This document shows, one piece after another, positions 1-16,020 of a stretch of DNA of 64,000 bases. The stretch is from Ancylostoma caninum (lineage: Eukaryota; Nematoda; Chromadorea; Rhabditida; Ancylostomatidae). Made by a program: the position numbers and the translations under genes. The stretch's first letter is position 1. Each line of letters begins with the position of its first letter. The notes beneath the pieces are model-generated. The model searched no databases. It was not told the DNA's origin and worked only from the letters and a program-made list of their open reading frames with translations. The stretch spans positions 496,001 through 560,000 of the forward strand of contig JBAJFG010000460.1 of assembly GCA_037903475.1 (NCBI GenBank), in the 5' to 3' direction.

Positions 1-1
1 A

Positions 2-2253
2 CATAAACATTCAAAACATAGTTTGATCCATGAAACTTCGTACTTAAAAGAAGATTTTAAGGAAAAGTTTCTGAAATTCATAAATGAAATCGATAATTTC
101 CACGTTTTGAAAAAGTACCTATATTCGTTAAGTAAATGCAAAATTAATAAAATTATTCAGTATACATTCGATCATAATTTCCTATTAAGTGTACCTGAAA
201 AACAAAAACTCTTCTTGTTGAGTTTATTATGTAAATTTCATTTCCATTATAACGATAAAAAACAAAAAACTCCACTAAACAATTCTGTAATCTCCCTACT
301 TTTTACATACACAACATTCTTGATCATTTGAACATTAATAAAATAGTAAATAGTCAGTTAGTTAAAACAACCATTGTAAATCATTCAAAACAAACATACA
401 TTCCCTTTAGAGTAGTGTATAATTACAATCCCCCACTATCAAAAAAATTCTTTAATTATAACCACACTTGCAAAACCTTCAAGATACAGAAGTTAAACAA
501 ATACTTAACTCAAGTTGTATGTGTGAGGATAGAATATATGAACGTTATATTAATCCTTATCATAAACATATAATTACAGGAAACGCAAATGTTTTAAACA
601 ACTATAGAATGGAACAATTCATTAACAAAGGAACAAAATTTCGACCTACGCTACGTATAAATAAACGTACTTTACATCAGTGGATATATTCCACCGTTCT
701 TAAATATTTGGAGATAATAAAATCTCGATATAAATTAAAGAATGAACAAATGTCATTTATTGGTACTCATCTAAGAAATAAACTTCAATCTAAACTAAAA
801 CCAGGACTATATTCTGTTTCACAATCACGTAATAATATCCTCACCCAAAAAGATTATAATTTGATCCGAAAATTACAACAAAAATTAATATTCTGCCCAC
901 TAGACAAAGCTAATGGTAATTATGGAATTATTTGTAAAAAATATTACATTCAAAAAATCATGGAAGAAATGGGTGTTCAGTACAATAATAATCAATTTAT
1001 ACCTACTCATTCTAATAATACATATGAATATTATCAAAAAGAATCTCTAGATCAAATCATAGTAAGACATAATAAATTTATATCAAACCACCAACTAAAA
1101 CCAATTGAAAAATCTCAAGTACCCATTATTTATGCAATACCTAAATTACATAAGTTTCCAGCTAAATTCCGATTTATTACAGGCGCTTATAATAGTACAG
1201 TTAAACCAGTTGCACTGGAACTCACTAAAATCTTTACCTTTGTTAGAAATCATTTCAAAAATTACATACAGTCCATTAGGTTCAGAAATCACTCATTTTA
1301 TGGATACTGGTCAATTAATAATATAAATATAAGTGAACATCTTAATAAACATAATTTTGAGACAATGAAACTCTTTTCAGCAGATTTTACTAATATGTTT
1401 ACTAATCTACCACATAAAGTTATTATTGCTAGTATTAGAGAAATACTCAAAATATGTTTCAATAACGCACACAAAAAGGCAATAGTTTGTTACGGCAATA
1501 AAAAAGTTTTCTATTCAGACAATAATACTCACACAAACGGTAGATTTTATACCATTAACGATATTCTATATTTCGTTGAATACCTTCTTAACAATAGTTT
1601 CTGTTTGTTTGGACACCTTGTATTTAAACAAAATATAGGGGTTCCCCAAGGTGGCAACGTTAGCCCTCTACTAGCCGACCTCACTCTGTCTTACTACGAA
1701 TTTATCTATACTAATAGTCATTTAAACCCTAACATTCACTTCTTCCCGTATAGATATATGTATGGATGATCTTCTCGTTATACACAACACCACAGATGAA
1801 ACTATATTAAAATTATTAGATAAAGTTTATAAAGGAGTTTTGTCTTTGGAAACCACACATGTGTCTAGTTACAATTGTAGTTATTTGGATTTAGACATTA
1901 CTATAGCTAATAATAGAATAACTACAAAAATGTATAATAAAACAGATTTCTTTGGTTTTCCCATAAGGAGATTCCCACATTCATCAACGAACATATCAAT
2001 CATAATTAAGAAAGCGACTATATATACAGAAGTACTGAGAATAGCTCGCACATGTTCTTATAGGAAAGATTTCATTATTAGACTAGAAAGAACAAAAGAC
2101 CTATTGTATACACTGGGCTATGAACTGTTTACAATTGAAAGTTCTTTCCTACAATGCTTAAACAAAAATAGGTTCATCCTACACAAGTTTGGAATTGATA
2201 GCTTCTCACCAAAAGAGTTTATAAGAAACTTTTTAAACTGTCGCCATGAATAA
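2..2253 (+). pseudogene. Broken Penelope-like reverse transcriptase (retroelement), 5' end outside window
   Basis: This is the coding region of a retroelement that copies RNA into DNA. The reading frame changes three times: frame of base 2 up to about 300, then the frame of 328, then the frame of 468-1769, then the frame of 1762-2253. Visible motifs are a C-x-C segment followed by IITGN and KGTKFR (about 540-640), PLDKANG, IPKLHK and FRFITG (about 1135-1180), a palm motif SADFTNMFTNLP (1378-1415, catalytic Asp), GVPQGGNVSPLLADL (about 1636-1680) and then the catalytic MDD box at 1762. The last break lies inside that box: the four bases TATG occur twice (1757-1760 and 1761-1764). The downstream part, with SYLDLDI and KMYNKTDFFGFPI, looks like the C-terminus of invertebrate RTs with PKLHK and LLADL motifs. 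No GIY-YIG domain is seen. The coding part is strikingly AT-rich compared with the rest of the window. Assignment to the Penelope-like group is by motif, so the clade is uncertain. Confidence 0.7.
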
Positions 2254-2640
2254 CGTTGGTATTGTGTTTTTGTTTGGCTGTTACATCAAACTATTCAATT
2301 GGCAAATTAGTGTCTTGGACCTTTTTCCCGTCTAATTTAGTTAAGTGATTCTTTGGCCTTCGCTTCTAATTGGAGGATGCAAACTGATGGCGTTTATCGC
2401 GATCTTGTCTGATCGGACGAAGTGGGCGAGTGTGGATATCTAACAAGGAGTGAGCTCCACCTCCTGGGTGACCTTGGTGTGAAAGGGGTCGTGAGGAGCA
2501 CCATGAAACAGTGATAGTGCAGTAGCGGTGTGAAAGCAAAATTTCATAACCCTGGTGTTGTTTAACAAGGCTTACCTTCCCTCGCCCGGCTTCACTAATA
2601 CGTCATTGCGACCATCCATTCCTTAAGCGTAAGATACAAT
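2254..2640 (+). other. GC-richer 3' tail of the retroelement
   Basis: Directly after the RT stop the base composition changes from very AT-rich to roughly balanced, especially from about 2395 to 2640. The stretch has no sustained ORF. It may be the untranslated 3' region of the element, possibly structured, because it stays distinct from both the AT-rich coding part before it and the TA microsatellite after it. Its limits are inferred. Confidence 0.35.
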
Positions 2641-2739
2641 GATCAATATAAGTTCTGATCACAAAAGGGACTTATCATCGTCTAATTCACAAACATCATT
2701 TACACATCAAAACATTACTTTTCATTCTCATATAGTGCA

Positions 2740-3000
2740 TCTGTGGGATGGTCAGGCATATATGACATGCTATTGTATGTGGGTATATATAGGTATATAT
2801 TATATATATTTGTATATAATTGTGGACATACATGGATATGTAATTAAACAAGATACTAATTACATGTAAGTCTTTAATAATCATATTTCAATACATGTGT
2901 ATATATATATCAGTAATTGTTTGTATATGTATATATATTCTATATATGTATATATATGTATATGTGTATATGTATGTATACATATTGTGCATATAATGAT
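2740..3000. repeat. TA/TG-rich microsatellite-like tract
   Basis: The stretch is built largely of TATA, TATG and TGTATA steps with few other bases. Short ORFs across it (for example runs of Tyr/Ile/Cys codons) are by-products of this low complexity. Confidence 0.7.
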
Positions 3001-3176
3001 CAAAAAATTAAAATTTAAAAGTATTAACTATACTGTTCTATTTTCAAATCTTCTTATAATTTTTGTAATCATACATGTATTACAAAAGTGAATGTCCACC
3101 TGTCTACAAGTGTTCGTGTCCATGTAATGTTTGTATTAATTCTATATATGCATGTATATGTCTAACAAATATATCA

Positions 3177-3270
3177 CTATAAGTTTCCTCTACCTTACTG
3201 ATGAGTGCAGGAGGAAACTTATAGCACATTTAGTTTTCGTATAAGGGTAGTGCACGAAACGAAAACTAAA
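3177..3270 (+). ncRNA. Two adjacent hairpins with a hammerhead-like CTGATGAG core
   Basis: Two perfect inverted repeats lie back to back. The first pairs 3177-3190 with 3211-3224 (14 bp) and the second pairs 3229-3240 with 3259-3270 (12 bp). CTGATGAG, the 5' half of the hammerhead ribozyme core, is at 3198-3205, and GAAAC follows at 3214-3218 (as GGAAAC) and again at 3256-3260 (as CGAAAC). The second partner would allow a GUGC/GCAC stem II (3205-3208 with 3252-3255) but with a long loop. Hammerheads are known in Penelope-like elements, and this site follows such an RT. The nearer core lacks the usual C before GAAA, so it may be decayed or inactive. Confidence 0.4.
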
Positions 3271-3364
3271 GTCAAAAACTGTAATTGAAATCCGATAAAA
3301 TAAAATCATAATCTGCCCCAGCCATCAATCTGGTCCGAAAAAACTGAAATGCTTTCTTCTTAAC

Positions 3365-6166
3365 GTGCGCAGCCTTGCCAACAAAATTCATCATTTGCAG
3401 CTCTTACTTACATCGCAAGACCCTGATGTAGTATGTATTACGGAAACTTGGCTCTCACCAAAAATTTCCGATTCTGAGATTCTGGACTACCTTACGCTAT
3501 GTTTAGGTCAGATAGGAAAGGAAAAGAGAGGGGGCGTCTGCTGCATCGCTAGGGAAACTCTCTTTTTACAAAGTCACATCAATTTCAATTTTAAAGCCGA
3601 CATGCTATGTGTTGATTCCATCTCCGCTACCTGTTCTCTTGATTTCCGCTTAGTACTAGTCTATCGCCCACCCAGTAGCAGATTAAACGACGATGTGCTT
3701 TTGATTGATGCTCTCAGGGACCTGAGTTCTCTTCCCAAACCTTTCCTTTTGCTTGGCGACCTTAATATTGATATTAACTGGTCTACAAACACTCCGAACA
3801 ATTCGATCTCTGCCAACTTTCTGGACTTCTTCGAAACTTGTAGCCTGATACAAAACATCTACTCTCCTACACGTGAAAATTCAATCCTAGACATTATATT
3901 GTGCTCTGAACGAATAATTCAAGATATCTCCATCCTAGCACCACTTGCTACTTCCGATCACAACACCATATCATTCTCAATTGCCGCCGCCCTCAAATCT
4001 CACCCAAGACTTCCGTTACCTAATTTCAATAAAGCCGATTTCATAGCACTCTCTCATTTCTTCCTCTCAATAAATTGGTGGGACGTTTTCCAAGGGTATT
4101 CATCCATTGATGACGCCTACAAAAAATTTTGTTTTGTTGTTTACAGCGGTCTGAGCAAATATGTTCCTTTTACTCAATTATCTCATGGCAATACTCGTTA
4201 TCCCAGACACATTTCCAACCTCATGTCTCAAAAAAGTAGGATCTTCGAGTGCTATCGAAATCCACTGTCACATCCTCATTACAAAGATGTGTGTAAGCAG
4301 CTGGATCTTCATTTGAAGAAGTTCCACGCCAACCTGGAACGAAGACTAACGAAAAATCCTGACAAGCGTTACCTGTTCGCATATCTTCGTCGAAAGTTAC
4401 GCGGTTACAAAGCAATTCCTGTTCTCCGTGGTGATGTTGATCCTTTAACTCAAGATGATGAAAAAGCTGAAGCTCTTGCTAGTTATTTCGCAAGCGTTTT
4501 TTCTCCAGAATCCCATTCCTGGTCAAACTCTTTTTCTCCTGCAGCTCAATATCCCTACTCTCCTATAACTGTAACTCCATCCCAGGTTCATGATTTGCTA
4601 AGGCACCTTCTCCTCTCTTCACCTTCTCTTCAACCCTCCTTATTCATCCCTTTTGATGGCATACCACAAATCGTATACAAAAAATGTTCTAAAGCTCTGT
4701 CGATACCCCTCTCTATTTTATTTAACATCTCCCTCATGTCAATGGAGGTTCCTAACATCTGGAAAGAAGCGATTGTGACGGCTATTCCTAAAACCTCTGC
4801 TGCTGATCACGTATCATGTTTTAGACCCATTAGCATCAATCCTACTCCTATAAAAGTCCTTGGGAGGATTGTGCGCGATAAATTATTGCATTGTTTAGAA
4901 AGATCGAACCTTATACCGCCTGAACAACATGGGTTTATTCCCGGCGCCTCTACTGTAACTCAACTTACTGACTGTGTTTTTGACTGGTCCTCTGCACTTA
5001 ATGAGGGTCGTTCTGTAGATGTTATTTACTTTGATCTCTCAAAAGCGTTCGACAAGGTTAATCATGATAAACTTCTTCTCAAACTCGTACAGCTAGGTGT
5101 TAACGATAGCTTGGTTACCTGGATTCATTCCTACCTTAAGGGGAGATATATGTGCGTCAAAGTCGGAAATTCTTTCTCTAACCCTTGCCAAAGCGGTGTT
5201 CCCCATGGTGGTGTACTTTCGCCTCTACTTTTCCTTGTTTACACACACGACCTCCCAGCTAAACTCCGTACACACTCTCAAGTAAAAGTCCAAATGTATG
5301 CGGACGACATTAAAGTGTATGCTTCGTACGATTCAACTAACTACTCTGAAGTCCATGAGGCCCTGCACAGGTCCATAATGCGATTGATGGAATGGTCACA
5401 GCATTATGACATACCTGTAAATCTTTCCAAAACAATTGTATTTCACCTGGGCAGAGGCAATGCTATGGAGTACAAATTTAACGACGTTATACTTAGGACA
5501 TGTGATGAGATCAAGGACTTGGGTATTCATTTCAAATCAGATCTCTCGTTCCACACTCATATCAAAGAAACAGTTGAGACTGCTTTAGCAGCACTTTTCA
5601 CCATATTCCGCAACGTTCGCTCTAATAATGCTGACCTACTCGTGAAATTATATAAAGCATATGTACGACCCATTCTTGAGTACGGTTCGCAAGTCTGGAA
5701 CCCATCTACCAGAAAGCATCAAAGAGCAGTGGAAAGGGTGCAACATATCTTCACTAGGATGCTTCTGATGAGATAGCGATGATGTAGAACCGTGTCGCAA
5801 TATGATCACTCGATTTCTTCCTACCATCAAAGGATGCGCACTTTTAAGCTTAATAGCCTTCTGTATCGACGCGTATTTAACGATATAGTCTTCTGTTTCA
5901 AAGTACTGAGAATGGAGTATAAACTGAAAGCTAGTAGATATTGGATTTTTAGACCCTGTTGTGGTCGAGCGGGTGGGTTTGTCTTACACTATAAGAAATT
6001 GAGTCATCGATTCAACTCTAAAATTTTTAGTACCCTTTTCTTACGTGGTGCAAGATGGCTCCAGCGGCTTCCTTGTGGTTTTCTGAGTTCACCCTCGACT
6101 TCTATCTTCCGGAACAGACTAAGAAATATTGATTTGTTTGATGTCCTTGGCATCAGTGATTGTTAG
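3365..6166 (+). pseudogene. CR1/jockey-type LINE ORF2 (endonuclease and reverse transcriptase), inactivated
   Basis: A non-LTR retrotransposon polyprotein. Counting from the GTG at 3365, the AP-like endonuclease shows ITETWLS (catalytic Glu near residue 27), LGDLNIDINW near residue 130 and SDHNTISF near residue 197. The reverse transcriptase shows FRPISI, GFIPGAST, YFDLSKAFDKVNH near residue 555, GVPHGGVLSPLLF and the catalytic YADD near residue 644. GTG is not a real start: the frame is open upstream through LLNVRSL, the usual beginning of the endonuclease, so only a little of the N-terminus plus any ORF1 is missing. The frame is closed by TAG at 5774-5776 and TGA at 5780-5782 and continues in the same frame to 6166 with the usual C-terminal tail (FNDIVFCFKVL, HRFNSKIF). 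The usual GVPQG is GVPHG here. It is a dead or dying copy. Confidence 0.9.
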
Positions 6167-7012
6167 TTTTCTTTCAGTTATTCATATCGATTGCTTGACA
6201 GCTCGCTCCCGCCTACGTTTCCGCAGTATGGCCAATTGACTATACTCAGAGTTCTCTAATTTTTCTTACTACTTTTTTTCTTTTTTTCCCTGTCTTCATG
6301 GTATAGTTGGATATGTTTGCTTCTTTCGTTTTATCTGATTCTTTTCTGCACTGGTGTCCTTTCGGTGAACTTTTCCGTCGGAGCATGAGCGTCCGTTCCT
6401 TTGGCCTTTTTTTCATTGCATCAGATCTTCTCATACGTAGATTACATGTGATATATTGCACTTCGAGCATTGGTGCCGTATTCTGCGGTAGTCTTCTAGT
6501 CAGCCTAACCCATTTAGGTGTGTTCTACATCAGATTGTTAGGGCTAGGGAATACCTAACATCCGAAAATCTGGTGTAGGATTTCCCACGGCATATCTTAT
6601 CTCGTGGGAAGTGGCGGTCTCCCTAACGTCACACACCTCACTTTCTTTCACTTGGTTGGGCTTTCCTTCAAGACTATCACTGTCCTCTTCGGCAGGTTTT
6701 CTAATTGGGCCACTGTTCCTCAGCCTCCCCATGTAAAAAAATGGTGGAAGCTTAGTTCACTTATTTGCTCCCTCTAATTTTACTCTACCTAAAGGGTCCT
6801 AGTTGCATTACTATCGACATGTATTGTGTACTGCGACTTCCTTTCTCAATGTTCGTACCGCGTTTGAGATTTCATGACTTTTTTTTCGAGTATACTAACG
6901 AGTTTTACCTCTCATTTTATTTCTAGAGTAATGCCTTTTTTTTGTTGCTTCTGAAATCGTTTGATGTAATGTTCTCACGGCACACCTTATGGTGTATTCA
7001 AATAAATAAAAA
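6167..7012 (+). other. Probable 3' untranslated region and tail of the LINE
   Basis: No ORF of note. The stretch is T-rich with long pyrimidine runs and ends in an A-rich motif, AAATAAATAAAAAAAC, at about 6999-7014, the kind of short A/T-rich tail expected at the 3' end of a CR1-like element. The boundary is inferred. Confidence 0.35.
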
Positions 7013-7261
7013 AACATCTGGAGAGATTGGCTTCTGAACCAACACTCCGTTTACATTGACTGAATTCAGTGCAAAAACATGGAACTGCATTAGCTTGGAA
7101 ACCGGCAGATAGTCTTACTTGAAATTTTTCTGAAAAATGGGGCACTGTCTAGAGCAGCTGTTAATAATCTGAAGTCTACTAACAGTTCTCAGCTTGGGGC
7201 AGCCCAAAAATTGTCCATGCTTGTGGAATCCTTAGTTCATCTCACAATCAGTTTGATTTTA
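7013..7261. other. Unassigned spacer between LINE tail and mariner end
   Basis: No ORF, RNA gene or repeat was recognised here. It ends in the TA (7260-7261) that abuts the mariner terminus. Confidence 0.5.
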
Positions 7262-7400
7262 TTAGGTTGGTGCAGAAATGATGCGCTTTTTTCGTTGTTT
7301 CGTCTTCGGTGCGAAAAACCTCGGGTTATGATTCACGTTTTCAGTGAATTTTTAGTTTTGGAACGAAAAACGGCAAAATAACTTTGTTGCCATACTCACT
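7262..7400 (+). mobile_element. Solitary mariner-type terminus
   Basis: The sequence TTAGGTTGGTGCAGAAATGA begins at 7262 directly after a TA, the target dinucleotide of mariner elements. TTAGGTTGGTGCA is close to the ends of well-known mariner families. I could not find the matching inverted end in this window, nor a transposase reading frame after it, so this is an isolated or truncated end. The right limit given is arbitrary. Confidence 0.45.
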
Positions 7401-8300
7401 TCAGCGAGCTTAAACGAAGCGACATCATTCAGCGCCTACGTACTTCGCATACAAAAAGTGAAGCGGCACGTGTGATTTCTCCCTCAACTTTGTGTTCAAG
7501 CGTTACTAATATTTCGAAAAAGAACGAGGGGACAGAAGGAATTAAAATCCAAAAGATGGGATGTGGGTTATTGATTGAATTGGAAATTAGGACTTTGTCG
7601 TTATTTCTCATTAAGAAATTGAGAATTCCACCTCAAAGTATGTATGTATAACTCTCGTCGCTGTTCGAAATTGAGGTACAGACTTCATGTACTTGTATTT
7701 ATTCCTTGTGCGGTTCGTTGTGTTCCAAGATTTCGCGTGACCATATGTAGTTATTGCGCTGTATTCATTTATTTTCTCTTACACACAAAGGATAGTGTGT
7801 TCACAGACTTACATGCGTCTAGGAATTTTCATATCATGCACATTTGCACTCATAAAGAAGCAGAAAGATGGAGTTTTCAAATAGTTTGGAGAAAGACAAA
7901 AACTATATGGATGCAGATATACATAGAAAGACTGATACGTAGTAAGGGAAAGAGAGAGGGTGTGATCACGAGAATTTTTTGGTATGCGAAATATGAGTGG
8001 CTTTTTTCCTTCAAAATGTATAGCAGGGAAAGCAGTACAGCAGAGAGAGGAGCAATGGGATTGGTTTCCGAGGAATTTCGAAGAAAGAAGAAATTTCCTC
8101 AGAGGTGACAGCCCGTTTTCGTCACTTGAGAGAATTGCGATGTCGAATGGAGGGTGCCGGAACCTCTATGTAAGGTTCGGGGTGTGAGTTCTTTTCCCAA
8201 AAAATTAAATACCGACTTTTCATCCGAACTCTAGCGATAAATGAGGAAATGAGAGAAAGAAACGGTTTAGGAGGATAATCACAAGTCTTGTTTATAAAAC
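7401..8300. other. Gene-free stretch
   Basis: A 154-codon ORF at 7644-8108 (+) has no recognisable motif and a composition like chance translation. No other structure was seen. Confidence 0.4.
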
Positions 8301-8306
8301 TTTATT
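8301..8306 (-). promoter_or_regulatory. Possible polyadenylation signal (minus strand)
   Basis: AATAAA is read on the minus strand, about 22 bases after the stop of the candidate terminal exon at 8328-8546. It supports, weakly, a minus-strand transcript ending here. Confidence 0.3.
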
Positions 8307-8327
8307 TTACGACAACAAAAGCAGGCA

Positions 8328-8557
8328 TTAGAAGCAGAAGGAATTCATGTGGAGATGACAAAGATAAATAGAAAAAGAGTCACATCTTGGAGTAGGAGCC
8401 GCTGCTGCAGCTGTTGGCGAATGTTGCGAATGCGCCGAAGTTGGAGCTAACAGTCCCTCCCGTATGGGCTGAGCATCTCTACTCGCAGTCCATCCCTTCT
8501 CCTTTGTGTTTCGGTCGGTCCATAAATCAGAATTTGCCCCACGCACGCTAAAGCGGT
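8328..8557 (-). CDS. Candidate terminal exon of an unidentified minus-strand gene
   Basis: The minus strand carries a splice-acceptor-like CCGCTTTAG just above 8557, then about 75 open codons (including TASRDAQPIREGLLAP and an Ala/Pro/Ser-rich run TAAAAAPTP) ending in TAA at 8328, followed by AATAAA at 8301-8306. The arrangement of acceptor, open frame, stop and polyA signal is what a last exon should look like. The protein segment resembles nothing I recognise, and no preceding exon could be joined with confidence. It could be a chance ORF. Confidence 0.25.
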
Positions 8558-9585
8558 TGTTTACAGTAGCAATAGCTTAGGTAACGTTTAAAAGCAGAGG
8601 GTCAAATGTATTCATTACAGTTCGCTTCTTCCTTACATTTTTCCTTTGTGATCCATTCCTTCTGTTCTCACTTTTGCAGGTGTTCGCTAGTATTATAGTA
8701 GGACCAGAATGCCAATACTAGGAAAATGATTGGAGTAAGGCCCAGCTCACTAGGATACTGTTCAGTTAATGAGAAACTTCAGCACCGTCTACGTAAAACA
8801 AGGATGAAACGAAGGATAACAAGGTTTTCAAAAATCGGCAATGAAATCACGACAACTTGAGTACAGTACTCAAGTCTTTCATAATTAAAGTATTATAGAC
8901 GCCAGCAATGCTAGCCGTTCTTCGCACATCTCACCAAAATCAAGCCTGAAAAAAATTGCAATATAACACTGTGTTATTGAACACTATCAGCCTGTGCGGC
9001 TCCGAAATCTCCTTGTTGAAGCTCAAGAGCGAGGGAGGAGGAGGTGAGATGCTTCCAAGTGATCACAAATTTCACGTCCACTCAACACTGTAACACCGAG
9101 CTGAGATATCTTAAAAGCAAGGTCTTGGCAAAGTTTCATATGAAAACAATAGTAAAATTCCTGAAAAACTCCCACAACTTATGGTTTACATTGAGACGGA
9201 GTACGTGCTTTTAGCGCTATACCAAGCGCATCACATGCTGTCTTTTGCAGTGTTGTAGGACAAAATCCATGTTGGAAGGGCTGCAAATGGTACGCTTGAT
9301 GGAAAGGAGATGGGAGATGGTTGCAGTAGTTAACCTATGCAGTCCATTAGCTCAGAGAGGGACGCTGGGAAGACTTTGGCCGCAATTGCGACCTCATCAC
9401 GGCGACTGCCAATTGATTTAATTTTTACGCTTCTTTGATATGGATGTTGCTGTCTTTCCATCTTGATGTTTCCCCGCTGCCATTTTCTAGAACCTTCTTC
9501 CAGACTCATCCTGCGGCCTCCTTCCATAGGCGAAACCAGGGCGGTCGTGATTGCAAACAAAGTCGCTTCACCGGTCCTCTCTGAG

Positions 9586-9753
9586 CTACATATATAACAG
9601 AGCACATGTGTCGGCGTCAATCGCTCCCATCATTGCTAATGCGCAGCCTTTGTCAACTGGAGCATGTTTTTGCATAGGTATTGTAATTCTCAAAGGATTT
9701 ATCCCATATCTTATGATAGAGCTTACAGCGAGTTCTCGAACATGGAATACGTG
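9586..9753 (-). CDS. Candidate exon, unidentified protein
   Basis: An acceptor-like ATCTGTGCAG ends at 9754, followed in phase 0 by 55 open codons and a TAG at 9586. The peptide (HVFHVRELAVSSIIRYGINP and so on, ending DADTCALLYM) has a composition like real protein. No partner exon was secured: the upstream minus-strand space of about 600 bases to the collagen stop at 10378 holds no clear donor-bearing exon. The region 8558-9585 holds other short ORFs but nothing recognisable. Confidence 0.25.
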   Translation of the reverse strand, partial: HVFHVRELAVSSIIRYGINPLRITIPMQKHAPVDKGCALAMMGAIDADTCALLYM

Positions 9754-10377
9754 CTGCACAGATGGTTTGGATCCCAGGGAACAGAAGAAAAAACAATGGG
9801 TAAGAATTGAACCGCACCTTGCCCTCAAGCTATATTAGAAATACTCTACAAATTACTTTTAGTAGCGCATTTTCAAGCTCATCACTACCATCATAATCAT
9901 TTGGCCGGCAGATTACAATTTGTACCATAATAGCTGCTTGCATTAGTCACAGTCAAATACACAGACATTCACTGGCGTAGGATTTGCCATGAACTTGATT
10001 TTGCTCTTACGTGAGTATGGCGCTAAAACATGATTAAAGCTATGTTGTCTTGTTTAATATTCTCATATTGAATGATATTTTCATGGTGGGTACGATATAT
10101 TTTCTACTAGGGACGGATGGAGAAGAAGAAGGAAATTCGACAAGCTTGAGAGCAATGGAAACAAAAGCGAGCAGATAACTGCCAGAAGTTTTTTTTTTCT
10201 GAAACTAAGCACATTTCTTCAAACATTAGACAAGTGATCAGCTTCCATCACATCTTCCATCACAAACATTAAAAGATTTGTAAATTTTGATTTCAAGGGG
10301 GTAGGACTCATGGCCCATTTGGGCACGTGTAATCACAAAATGACAGAGCAAAAACGTAAAAGCACTCCCAAGAATGG

Positions 10378-14294
<3,917 letters not shown>

Positions 14295-15632
14295 CTATGA
14301 GCAAAATTTACGGAAACTAGTTCCAAAATCGCTTCAAAAATAGGTTCATTGGCATAAAACAAGGCAGAGGACATAGCTTTTGATTCTTTGCGGTTAACAG
14401 ATTTTGATTTTTTTGTGGCTAACTGTTGTTCAGAGCAAAATAGACCATGCATTTCTATGTATATAATCAGCAAAACTGAGGCAAGATCGCAAGAGCGGAT
14501 CTGTAAAGCTTGTACGACTTCTGAGTTAGAGAGCAGGGAATCCGACTACGATGCTTGGAATATGAATAGAAGCGAGAAAGTTGCTGTGGCTTGCGAATAA
14601 TGACCTCGAGGCAAAAAACGGCGCTGACGCGAACAGTTGTAAAGGAAAGGTTGTACGCATTCAAGAGGGCAGAAGTACACTTGAGAACCAGCTTCAGATG
14701 ACATCAGAAGGTTAACGTCACTCAAGTGCTTGTTATTACACAGTGCAAAAAGACCATTGAGCTACTGCTGCTTCTTTTGAGGGTATTTTCGGCATAATGA
14801 GTTGAATTATACATGACAGAATTGGTACGAACTACCGTTCCACAGCAGCTATTTGCTCGGATAGGTGTCCGGATGGGGCCCAGTTTGCGCCTCATTTCGC
14901 ACCTTCTCATCGGCGCGTAATTGCTCTACCGAGACGCCTATTTGGAATTGTTCGTGGTTTGTTCCAGTTCGGATTGGTCTTCCAGGAATGAGAAACTCCT
15001 TCCCGGATGCTCCATGCTCATTGCGAGTTCTCCATCTGCTCTCGCGTGTCGGCTACTGTTTGATCACACGCATATGGCCTGTTTCCATAATTGGATAACG
15101 TGCGCAATATAGCAATAGCAGCGCGTCTATTGTGTTTGATTAGTTAAACATATGTCGAGCTAATCACCTACATTTTTATTACGATTCGTCGGTCCTGTTT
15201 ATACCCAAAAATGATTCTAAGATGCATCGTAGGCGCACTAATTAGTGCATTACTGAACTTTAATAAATTAAGGACTAGAACTTGTCCCAGTAGGATAAGG
15301 AATACCTATTTGAAGCAGACGCTGTGACGAAACTCCTGTCACACAGAGTTTTTATCATTAAATGTTCACCCGAGACCAAGGTAAGACTTCGGAAGAAGCT
15401 GGCCGAGAGTGACTGGTATATGCGGACACTTTCTAGATCCCCGAATCTATCTATTCACTTATTTACTCGCTTATTTATTTACATAATTATTCTTTAATCA
15501 GCAGGCACCTAAAGAAGACTCAACACCTAAAAACTGGGAGATGTTCCTGTATGAGTTGAAGATAATAGTATAAAATTCTCATCTACTTCCTTGTGCTCGT
15601 GATCCACCATTGTATAGCGCACTCATGTGCAT
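14295..15632. other. Upstream region of the collagen gene
   Basis: Holds the collagen promoter by position. No TATA box or known element could be assigned with confidence. Short ORFs on both strands show no recognisable protein. Confidence 0.4.
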
Positions 15633-15657
15633 GTAAATAAATAAATAAATAAATGAA

Positions 15658-15705
<48 letters not shown>
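15633..15705 (+). repeat. (AAAT)n microsatellite, possible retroposon tail
   Basis: A run of about 18 AAAT units with one AATG variant. The preceding bases read through to the tract without an ORF, which fits a degenerate retroposon 3' tail, but no body was identified. Confidence 0.85.
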
Positions 15706-16020
15706 AGCATATCAAGGTGGAATTGTAGAAATTCCAATATGAGCTGAAGATATTAGCAGTGAAACATTCCGAATCAAGCTGTGCGTTACAGAAATTTCGA
15801 ATTTCGTTTTTCTATCAATCCGTTTCGTTATTACCCGTTATGCGTTGATGCATTAATTGTTATGTTAGTCACAAATTGCTCCGGTCCCTACCTATGACCG
15901 ATCATTGGATACTTCTTCCCTCCCGGAATATGAAAAGTCCTCTGGAAAATCTATTAAACAAAGCGCCGTAAGGGGGCTAGAGCGGCTAGAAATACGCGGC
16001 GGCACTCATAGACACCGCAA

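Noticed and set aside
7644..8108. 154-codon plus-strand ORF
   Set aside because: No motif and a Cys/Ile/Arg-heavy composition typical of non-coding translation.
9991..10015. Plus-strand ATG followed by MNLILLL and a GTGAGT donor, as in a signal-peptide first exon
   Set aside because: Only seven codons, and no compatible plus-strand second exon before the opposite-strand collagen gene.
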